The notes under the pieces: model-generated
Told to the model about the DNA's origin: nothing
The model's database searches: none
What the model saw: only the letters and a program-made list of their open reading frames with translations
Origin: an uncultured Porphyromonadaceae bacterium
GTDB lineage: Bacteria; Bacteroidota; Bacteroidia; Bacteroidales; Muribaculaceae
Reading direction: 5' to 3'
NCBI GenBank assembly: GCA_900548705.1
Contig: URLF01000121.1
Location: forward strand, 1 to 5,948
Length of the DNA stretch: 5,948 nucleotides
Shown: piece by piece, positions 1 to 5,948 of the stretch
Position numbering within the stretch: position 1 is the stretch's first letter
Layout: every line of letters begins with the position of its first letter
Position numbers and translations under genes: made by a program

Positions 1-3000
1 TCACCCTCATCGCTGAAAGTGCCGGAAATATAATCAATGCCGAGATAAGCAGCGACGACATGCGCCGCCTTGTCCCCGCTCCGTTCGCCCCGATGGTCGC
101 CGGGCTTCCCCGGGGTGTGCCACTCTATCTCAGGGCCGACGCGTCAGGGACGATGGCCGACATCGACGCGAGGGAAATATCCCTAACCCTCCCGCGCCAC
201 CTGAGCGTGGCCGCGTCGGGTCGCCTGCGTGATGTCACCGACCTGCAGAAAGCTGTCGGAAACCTTGAAATAAAGGGGGCGATGCCTGACGGCTCATTCC
301 TCAAGCCTACACTGATGGATGCCAGGCTGGCGCGTCAGGTCAACCTGCCTCCGATGACAATACGCGGCGGGGTTGACCTCGACCGTGGTGACATCGCGGG
401 AGACCTGACTGTCACCGCCGCCGACGGTTCGGTGGCTCTCGACGGGGAATGGCACAACCGCGTGAAGGGTTACATGCTCTCACTGGATGCCCGCAAGTTC
501 CCGATACAGTCAATAATGCCCTCCCTGGGTGTGAGCGACCTCACGGCCACCATAGACCTCCAGGGTGAGGGACTCGACCCGTTCAGTCCCGCCACCGACC
601 TCGCAGCCAAGGTAGACCTTGCCCATGTCGGTTATCAGGGCAGGGGATATGACAACATCACCGCCGACCTCAACGTCCGTGGCGGCAACGCCTCCCTGTC
701 AGCCACCTCCGCCAACCGTGCCGCGGCTTTCACACTCAAGGCTGACGGTAACCTCGCCGGAGACACCCTCAGATGGCGTTTCGACGGGGATGTCAGGAAC
801 ATCGACCTCCGTGCCCTCCATCTGTCAGACTCCGTGGCCGAAGGCTCCGTGGCCATGACCGGAGAGGCCGCGTTCACGCTGCCCAAGACCCGCGTCACCC
901 GTGTCGGTCGGCGCAAGGTGACCACTACCACCCCTATGTCGTTAGATGCCGACCTCGACATCAGCCATCTCTATTGGCGTATGCCGGGAGGCACCATCAA
1001 CGCCTCCGGAATCCTCGCCAAGGTGGTCACCGACTCCGCGCGCACCCGTCTCGACCTCGACAACGGCGACCTCGCGCTCCGTGCCTTCATCCCCGCCGGG
1101 ATAGACACCATAATGTCCCGTGTGACAGCCGCCACGGCCATCCTCGACCGCTCCATGCAGCGCCGTCAGCTCGCCGTGGACTCCCTCCAGGAAGCGTTGC
1201 CCCCATTCACTTTGGGCCTGTCGGCGGGTGAGAACAACATCCTGTCGAGCTACCTTCTCGACAGCGACATCAGTTTCGACTCCATTTCGGTTAAGGCCGC
1301 CAACGACTCACTGCTGACCGCCTCTGCCATCCTCGATGGTTTCAAGACAGGGGAGACCCGTCTCGACTCCATAAACCTCAACATACGCCAGAGAGACAAC
1401 CTCCTGCTGTATAACCTCCGGGTCAACAACCGCCCCGGCACATTCGACCAGTTCGCCCACATCGACGCGAAGGGCTTCATCGGTATGGACAAGTTCGCCC
1501 TCCTCTTCAACCAGAAGAACATCCAGGATGAGACCGGATTCAGCTTCGGTTCGGTGGTGACGATGCCCTCGGCGGACACATTCTCACTCCGTTTCGTCCC
1601 CTATCACCCGATTATCGGATACAAGGACTGGGAAATCAACCGCGACAACTTCATATCCTATAATATCAAGACCGGCCATATCGACGCGAACATCGACCTC
1701 AAGGGGGAGGCTTCCTCCCTGAAGCTCTTCACCGAGCATTCCGACGCCGATTCCACCCAGGAGGCAATCCGCCTCCAGATCACAGACCTGAAACTCCAGG
1801 ACTGGCTGGCCATCAACCCGTTCGCTCCCCCGGTAAAGGGTGACCTCTCAGCTGACCTCAGCGTCACCTACGGGAAGCAGTTCCTCGACGGCTCGGGCAC
1901 AGTGTCGCTGGCCGACCTCTATTACGGACGCGAGAAGGTGGGTGACTTCGACCTCGACCTTGACCTTTCGACCAACGCCTCCGGAACAATCCGCGCCACC
2001 ACCTCCCTGATGGTGGACGGGGTGAAGACAATCACCGCCTCCGGCAACCTCAATGACTCCACTGCGGTCAATCCCTTCATGCTTGACTTCAAGATGATAC
2101 ATTTCCCGCTCTCGGTGGTCAACCCATTCCTCCCCCAGGGGACGGCGCGACTGCACGGTATGCTCAACGGCGAGATGGACATCACCGGCAAGATGTCTGA
2201 ACCCCTCTTCAACGGATGGGTGCAGTTTGACTCCACGGCTGTAGACATGACGATGCTCGGCTCCTCGTTTGTCTTCTCCGAAGAGCGTATCCCGGTCAAG
2301 GACAACCTCGTCACCTTTGATGATTTCGCCATAAAGGCTGTCAACGAGAACCCCCTGACAATCACCGGCACCGCCGACATATCATCCCTGGCCGACATCA
2401 AGGTAGACCTCGCCCTGGCGGCATCCAACACCCAGCTTGTCGGCTCCAAGCGCAAGAAGGGGCAGGATGTCTACGGAAAGGCGTATATCGACCTCGACGC
2501 GAAGGTCAGAGGGTCGATGGCGCGGTTCCTCGACGTGCAGGCCAAGCTTAAGATTCTACCCGGCACAAATGTGACATATGTGATACCCGACGTGCAGTCG
2601 GCCATCGCCTCGCGCAGCAACGCCGAGATGGTGAAGTTTGTCAACTTCGCCGACACGGCCGCCGTGGCCGCCGCCGACTCCCTCGGACGGCAGGGCATGG
2701 CCCTCAACCTCAATGCCTCGCTCGAGATATCACAAGGATCCACCATCGCCGTGGATCTCTCGACCGACGGGAAAAACCGCGCACAGGTGCAGGCTTCCGG
2801 ACGTGTCAACTACTCCCTCGACTATCTCGGCGACGAGCGTGTCACCGGGCGCATCGACCTGAACCAGGGATTCGTGCGTTACAGTATGCCCCCCGTGCTG
2901 TCCGAGAAGTTGTTCAACATCCGGGAGGGCAGCTATATAATCTTCAACGGCCAGATGCTCAACCCGACCCTTAACCTCCACGCCTATGACGAGATAAAGG

Positions 3001-3674
3001 CCAACGTCAACACCGACGGGAATTCCCGTATGGCCACCTTCGACGTGGGGCTGTCTGTCACCGGAACCCTTGAGAACATGAATGTGGCCTTCGACCTCTC
3101 CACCCCCGACGACCTGACGGTGCAGAACGAGCTGCAGGCCATGAGTCCTGACCAGAGGGCCAACCAGGCTATGAACCTACTCCTCTACGGCAGCTACACC
3201 GGCCCCGGCACCAAGGCCTCGACGATGGGCAATCCGCTCTACACCTTCCTGGAGAGCCAGCTCAACAATATCGCCTCCTCGGCTATCAAGGGGGTGGATA
3301 TATCTTTCGGCATCGACCAGCTCGACCGCACACGCGACGGGGTGAACTCCACCGCCATGTCATACAGCTACCGTGTCAGCAAGTCGCTCTTCGATGATCG
3401 CTTCAAGATTGTCGTGGGGGGCAACTACACCACCGACGCTGACGCTGACGAGAACTTCGCCCAGAACCTCATCGCCGACATCTCATTCGAGTACATGCTC
3501 AACAAGACCGGCACGATGTATGTCAAGCTCTTCCGCCATACCGGTTATGAGTCGATTCTCGAAGGTGAGATTACCCAGACCGGTGTCGGTTTCGTCTACA
3601 AGAAAAAGCTACGCTCGCTAAAAGATCTGTTCAACTGGATTATTCCCCGCAGAAAGGAGGTTGTCGCGCAATGA
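1..3674 (+). CDS. tamB: Translocation and assembly module protein TamB (DUF490), 5'-truncated by the window
   Basis: Large periplasm-spanning beta-rich protein of the TamB/AsmA-like family, which partners an Omp85 protein in outer-membrane biogenesis and, in E. coli, helps move phospholipid to the outer membrane. The frame is open to the left edge (first full codon at 3), so the ATG at 60 is probably internal; 1223 residues are visible, without the N-terminal membrane anchor. Most of the visible chain is a monotonous run of short amphipathic beta-strands rich in D, L, T, S and G, as expected for a hydrophobic-groove fold. The conserved C-terminal DUF490 region occupies roughly 2400-3640. Landmarks there (counting from codon 3) are FNGQMLNPTLNL at residues 981-992 and MNLLLYGSY at 1057-1065, with a final strand region ending in a basic tail. 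Basic loops occur at 885-935 and 2448-2462 (KRKKG). The stop overlaps the next gene's start by 4 nt. Family assignment is strong; the cargo (proteins or lipids) in this organism is inferred only. Confidence 0.93.
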   Translation, partial: TLIAESAGNIINAEISSDDMRRLVPAPFAPMVAGLPRGVPLYLRADASGTMADIDAREISLTLPRHLSVAASGRLRDVTDLQKAVGNLEIKGAMPDGSFLKPTLMDARLARQVNLPPMTIRGGVDLDRGDIAGDLTVTAADGSVALDGEWHNRVKGYMLSLDARKFPIQSIMPSLGVSDLTATIDLQGEGLDPFSPATDLAAKVDLAHVGYQGRGYDNITADLNVRGGNASLSATSANRAAAFTLKADGNLAGDTLRWRFDGDVRNIDLRALHLSDSVAEGSVAMTGEAAFTLPKTRVTRVGRRKVTTTTPMSLDADLDISHLYWRMPGGTINASGILAKVVTDSARTRLDLDNGDLALRAFIPAGIDTIMSRVTAATAILDRSMQRRQLAVDSLQEALPPFTLGLSAGENNILSSYLLDSDISFDSISVKAANDSLLTASAILDGFKTGETRLDSINLNIRQRDNLLLYNLRVNNRPGTFDQFAHIDAKGFIGMDKFALLFNQKNIQDETGFSFGSVVTMPSADTFSLRFVPYHPIIGYKDWEINRDNFISYNIKTGHIDANIDLKGEASSLKLFTEHSDADSTQEAIRLQITDLKLQDWLAINPFAPPVKGDLSADLSVTYGKQFLDGSGTVSLADLYYGREKVGDFDLDLDLSTNASGTIRATTSLMVDGVKTITASGNLNDSTAVNPFMLDFKMIHFPLSVVNPFLPQGTARLHGMLNGEMDITGKMSEPLFNGWVQFDSTAVDMTMLGSSFVFSEERIPVKDNLVTFDDFAIKAVNENPLTITGTADISSLADIKVDLALAASNTQLVGSKRKKGQDVYGKAYIDLDAKVRGSMARFLDVQAKLKILPGTNVTYVIPDVQSAIASRSNAEMVKFVNFADTAAVAAADSLGRQGMALNLNASLEISQGSTIAVDLSTDGKNRAQVQASGRVNYSLDYLGDERVTGRIDLNQGFVRYSMPPVLSEKLFNIREGSYIIFNGQMLNPTLNLHAYDEIKANVNTDGNSRMATFDVGLSVTGTLENMNVAFDLSTPDDLTVQNELQAMSPDQRANQAMNLLLYGSYTGPGTKASTMGNPLYTFLESQLNNIASSAIKGVDISFGIDQLDRTRDGVNSTAMSYSYRVSKSLFDDRFKIVVGGNYTTDADADENFAQNLIADISFEYMLNKTGTMYVKLFRHTGYESILEGEITQTGVGFVYKKKLRSLKDLFNWIIPRRKEVVAQ
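2400..3640 (+). other. TamB C-terminal DUF490 domain
   Basis: This is the most conserved part of the family and, in the E. coli complex, the part that contacts the POTRA domains of TamA. It opens after a basic KRKKG loop with a YGKAYIDLDAKVRG strand pair. It continues through a GRVNYSLDYLGDERVTGRI segment beginning at 2799 and the NPTLNL strand at 2961-2978. It then holds the Q/N-rich helix ahead of NLLLYGSY at 3174-3197 and ends in amphipathic strands (SFEYMLNKTGTMYVKLF) of the kind seen in outer-membrane barrels. Boundaries are approximate. It is placed immediately before the gene for its predicted docking partner. Confidence 0.8.
3650..3661 (+). promoter_or_regulatory. Extended Shine-Dalgarno sequence for tamL, inside tamB
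   Basis: The 12 bases CAGAAAGGAGGT match, without mismatch, the complement of the 16S rRNA 3' end as I recall it for Bacteroidota (ending ...ACCTCCTTTCT plus a few bases). The GGAGG core at 3656-3660 is separated from the ATG at 3671 by 10 nt, slightly long but usable. It lies within the last codons of tamB, where it encodes part of the basic RRKEV tail. It supports 3671 as the true start of the downstream gene. Strong sites of this kind are unusual in Bacteroidota, whose ribosomes sequester the anti-Shine-Dalgarno sequence, so its functional use is an inference. Confidence 0.65.
3671..3674 (+). other. ATGA stop/start overlap joining tamB and tamL
   Basis: The ATG of the Omp85 gene (3671-3673) shares bases with the TGA that ends tamB (3672-3674). 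This is the classic 4-nt overlap of co-transcribed genes and implies one mRNA with likely translational coupling by re-initiation. It also means there is no room for a separate promoter or terminator between the genes, although a promoter inside tamB cannot be excluded. Confidence 0.9.
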
Positions 3675-3736
3675 AAAACAAAATCTCAGCCTGGATTCCC
3701 TGCATGGCGGCCATCCTCTTCCTGCTGGCGTCCTGC
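3671..3736 (+). other. Lipoprotein (Sec/SPII) signal peptide and lipobox of TamL
   Basis: The first 22 codons give a short basic N-region (K2, K4), a hydrophobic core (about residues 8-20) and the lipobox L-A-S-C, with the acceptor cysteine encoded by TGC at 3734-3736. Cleavage before Cys22 would leave CSTTKR at the mature N-terminus. This lacks the acidic residues shortly after the cysteine that form the lipoprotein surface-export signal described in Bacteroidota. The lipid therefore most likely sits in the periplasmic leaflet of the outer membrane, next to the POTRA domains. The signal peptide is seen directly; its leaflet placement is inferred. Confidence 0.88.
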
Positions 3737-5948
3737 TCCACCACCAAGCGTATCCCCGAGGGGGAGATGCTCTATACCGGCCTGAAAAAAATCGAGATTC
3801 AGCCCGAGACAGGCCAGAAAGTGCCGGAGGCGGTCGGCTCGGAGCTGACCAAAGCTGTCAGCGTGCCGCCAAACAACGCCATCTTCGGCTCCCCCTCGCT
3901 GAGGTGGCCGTTCCCTGTCGGCCTGTGGGTCTGGAACAACTGGGACGACCCCGGCAAGGGGCTGAAACACTGGCTTTACGACCGCCTGGCCACCGAGCCG
4001 GTGCTTGTCAGCGATGTCCGCCCCGAGGCGCGTGTCAAGATGCTTGACGAGATTCTCGACAACAACGGGTATTTCCGTGGCGGAGCCTCCTTCGAGCTTG
4101 TCAAGGGGAAGAATCCCAAGAAGGCGAAGGTGATTTACAATGTCGCTACCGGCCCGGCTTACACCCTGAGCGACATAGAGATGCTTCCCGACACCTGTGT
4201 CCTCAACCATCTCATCGACTCCATCGCCTCGCGTGACAGCTACCTGCGCACCGGGTCGCGTTACAGTGTCGATTCCCTTGCCGTGTCGCGCACGCGTATC
4301 GCCAACACCCTGCGCAACCGTGGGTATTACTATTTCCGCCCCGATTTCATCGAATACCTGGCCGACTCCATCCAGGAGCCGATGAAGATAGCCCTGCGGA
4401 TGATGCTCGCCTCCAACATCCCCTCCGACATGGTGAAGCGATACAAGACCGGGAAGGTCACGATGTATCTCTTCCGCAACCAGGGGGGCGGGGAGCCTGA
4501 CACGATACAGACCTCGCGGGGAACCCTCATACAGATGCAGCCCTCGCGTTTCCGCAGGGCGCTGATGCCCGAGTGTGTCACCATGCGCACCGGACGTTAC
4601 TTCGCCGTAAGGCAGATGAACTCCACCCAGACACGCCTGTCGCGCCTGGGGATATTCAACGCGATCAATATCGAGGTGATGCCCGACACCACCGCCACCG
4701 AGCCTACCCTGAACGTCGAGATCGGATGCACCTTCGACACTCCGCTGGAGTTCTCGGTCGAAATCAACGCCAGCTCGAAATCAAACAGTTATATCGGCCC
4801 GGGCGCGGAAATCGGAATCACCAACCGCAACCTCTTCGGGGGTGGCGAACAGTTGGGTGTGACCCTTACGGGCAACTATGAGTGGCAGACCGGAAAGGGA
4901 GCCTCGTCGCTGTTCAACTCCTATGAGGTCGGTGTGACCACAACCCTCTCCTTCCCCCGCATGCTCGCTCCGGGATTCATCAAGCGACGCAACCGCAACC
5001 TCAACTGGACGCGCTTCTCGCTCAACGCCGACCTGCTCAACCGTCCTCATTATTTCAAGATGGCGCAGTTCAATTTCTCGTTCAGCTATGACTGGCAGTC
5101 GTCGCGCTACTCATCCCACACCCTGACCCCCTTCAAGCTCACCTATACCAAGCTGATGAAGACCACCGCCGACTTCGATTCCATCATATCCCAGAACCCG
5201 GCCATCGCCCTCAGCTTCATGAGCCAGTATATACCGCAGCTCTCATACACCTACACCTATGACCGCAACTACGGACCGGACAACACCTTCAACTGGACCT
5301 TCACGGCCCAGGAGGCGGGCAACCTCTTCTGGTCGGTCTACGAGCTGTGTGGTTCGAAAGGGGAGAAGAAACTCTTCGGCACCCCCTTCTCGCAGTTCAT
5401 CAAGGGGACTACCCAGGTGGTATATGGCCGTCGGCTCTGGGGCGACAACTGGCTTGTCAGCCGTGTCGCACTCGGAGCGGCATGGGCCTACGGCAACTCC
5501 TCGCAGGTGCCATATTCCGAACAATTCTATGTCGGGGGAGCCAACTCCATCCGTGCCTGGACCGTGCGCGAGCTTGGCCCCGGCTCATACCGTGCCCCGG
5601 CCGACCAGCGCAACGGCTATTTCGACCAGACAGGTACATTCAAGTTCGAGCTTAACACCGAATACCGCTTCCCGATAGTCGGCCCGCTCCACGGCGCCAT
5701 ATTCATCGACGCGGGCAACGTCTGGCTGCTGAAGAAAGACCCCCTCCGCCCCGGCGGGGAGCTGAAAGCCTCCACCTTCCTCAAGGACATCGCCCTCGGC
5801 ACAGGTGTCGGACTCCGTTTCGACATCTCCATGCTCATACTCCGCGCCGACCTCGGCATCGGAATCCATGCCCCCTACGACACCGGCAAGAGCGGCTACT
5901 ACAACATGACATCTTTCAAGAACTCCCTGGCCTTCCACCTTGCCATCG
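3671..5948 (+). CDS. tamL: TamL/TamA-family Omp85 outer membrane lipoprotein, 3'-truncated by the window
   Basis: Outer-membrane barrel subunit of the TAM, partner of the TamB encoded just upstream. From the ATG at 3671 the frame stays open for 759 codons to the right edge. Residues 1-21 are a signal peptide ending in a lipobox (LLASC, Cys22), marking the lipidated TamL variant known from Bacteroidota. Three POTRA domains follow; each shows the usual Gly-aromatic or Gly-Ile-Phe turn after its second helix: NGYF 132-135, RGYYYF 217-222 and LGIF 326-329. POTRA1 has an aromatic-rich stretch (PNNAIFGSP at 67-75, then WPFPVGLWVWNNW at 79-91) that I recall as typical of this family. The barrel begins near residue 357, with NRNLFGGGE at 385-393 and the L6 lock motif as IRAW at 627-630. 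The last visible residues (FHLAI) look like the closing strand, so only a few codons are probably missing. It is distinguished from BamA by the lipobox, three rather than five POTRAs, and the tamB neighbour. tamL and tamA are both used as names for this gene. Confidence 0.92.
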   Translation, partial: MKNKISAWIPCMAAILFLLASCSTTKRIPEGEMLYTGLKKIEIQPETGQKVPEAVGSELTKAVSVPPNNAIFGSPSLRWPFPVGLWVWNNWDDPGKGLKHWLYDRLATEPVLVSDVRPEARVKMLDEILDNNGYFRGGASFELVKGKNPKKAKVIYNVATGPAYTLSDIEMLPDTCVLNHLIDSIASRDSYLRTGSRYSVDSLAVSRTRIANTLRNRGYYYFRPDFIEYLADSIQEPMKIALRMMLASNIPSDMVKRYKTGKVTMYLFRNQGGGEPDTIQTSRGTLIQMQPSRFRRALMPECVTMRTGRYFAVRQMNSTQTRLSRLGIFNAINIEVMPDTTATEPTLNVEIGCTFDTPLEFSVEINASSKSNSYIGPGAEIGITNRNLFGGGEQLGVTLTGNYEWQTGKGASSLFNSYEVGVTTTLSFPRMLAPGFIKRRNRNLNWTRFSLNADLLNRPHYFKMAQFNFSFSYDWQSSRYSSHTLTPFKLTYTKLMKTTADFDSIISQNPAIALSFMSQYIPQLSYTYTYDRNYGPDNTFNWTFTAQEAGNLFWSVYELCGSKGEKKLFGTPFSQFIKGTTQVVYGRRLWGDNWLVSRVALGAAWAYGNSSQVPYSEQFYVGGANSIRAWTVRELGPGSYRAPADQRNGYFDQTGTFKFELNTEYRFPIVGPLHGAIFIDAGNVWLLKKDPLRPGGELKASTFLKDIALGTGVGLRFDISMLILRADLGIGIHAPYDTGKSGYYNMTSFKNSLAFHLAI
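4739..5948 (+). other. Omp85 beta-barrel domain of TamL (surface-antigen/BamA C-terminal family)
   Basis: From about residue 357 the protein switches from POTRA fold to alternating hydrophobic and aromatic strands separated by polar loops, covering about 403 residues up to the window end. That is enough for the 16-strand barrel of this superfamily. The segment holds NRNLFGGGE (385-393), a shared feature of early strands in Omp85 barrels. It also holds GGANSIRAW (622-630), which sits where other members have the VRGF/Y lock motif of loop L6. The late FELNTEYRFPI and AIFIDAGNVW strands are also typical of the superfamily. The terminal strand is incomplete because the window stops. Confidence 0.87.

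Noticed and set aside
60..62. ATG at 60 as the start of TamB
   Set aside because: The frame is open back to base 3 and the upstream residues have the same strand-like TamB character. There is no signal or anchor after this ATG and no SD before it, so it is most likely internal.
830..854. Repeated CTCCGTGGCC at 830-839 and 845-854
   Set aside because: It reflects a local SVAEGSVA coding repeat, too short to be a mobile or regulatory repeat.
1704..1720. Small GC-rich hairpin (GGGAGG, 3-nt loop, CCTCCC) inside tamB
   Set aside because: It has no U-tract and lies mid-gene, with the reading frame continuing. Such short stems are common in GC-rich coding DNA and it is not a credible terminator.
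1922..2455. Antisense open frame of 177 codons opposite tamB
   Set aside because: Composition is typical of a complement-strand shadow (rich in R, S and L), with no recognisable domain. The sense frame is continuous TamB.
3016..3029. 14-bp perfect palindrome ACGGGAATTCCCGT inside tamB
   Set aside because: A palindrome of this length is expected by chance with a probability of a few tenths in a window this size, and it sits within coding sequence for a conserved domain.
3661..4047. Same-strand frame of 128 codons beginning at a TTG just before tamL
   Set aside because: It is out of frame with tamL, has no motif, and is less plausible than the ATG at 3671, whose product has a clear signal peptide.
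3686..4210. Antisense open frame of 174 codons opposite the start of tamL
   Set aside because: It lies fully opposite a well-supported CDS, shows no family resemblance and arises from the high GC third-position bias. The sense frame has a lipobox and POTRA motifs.

Overview
The window holds two adjacent same-strand genes and almost no non-coding DNA. Both are cut by the window edges. Together they read as the translocation and assembly module (TAM) locus of a Bacteroidota bacterium. I place it in Bacteroidota because the Omp85 protein carries a lipoprotein signal peptide (the TamL variant of TamA), and because the N-terminal sequence, the three POTRA domains and the L6 motif have the style of that group's TamL. 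The DNA is GC-rich by eye, with C or G in most third codon positions. This would fit a higher-GC Bacteroidales lineage such as Muribaculaceae, but that family assignment is a guess.

Layout. Positions 1-3674 (+) are a tamB-type gene. The reading frame is already open at the left edge, so the inner-membrane anchor and the first part of the protein lie outside the window; 1223 residues and the true C-terminus are visible. Positions 3671-5948 (+) are a tamL/tamA-type gene: a predicted lipoprotein with three POTRA domains and a 16-strand-type Omp85 barrel. It overlaps the tamB stop by 4 nt (ATGA) and is still open at the right edge. The protein seems to be within a few codons of its natural end, judging from the final barrel strand. 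No intergenic region, promoter, terminator, RNA gene, mobile element or CRISPR array is visible.

How they work together. In the proteobacterial system TamB spans the periplasm from the inner membrane and its C-terminal DUF490 domain docks on the POTRA domains of the Omp85 partner. The pair has been linked to outer-membrane protein assembly and to phospholipid transport to the outer membrane. Here the two genes are translationally adjoining, which fits production of a stoichiometric complex. The main local peculiarity is a 12-nt Shine-Dalgarno-like sequence inside the 3' end of tamB, just ahead of the tamL start, in a phylum where such sites are usually weak or absent.

I do not see evidence for a wholly new system. 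The locus is a lineage-specific variant of a known one.
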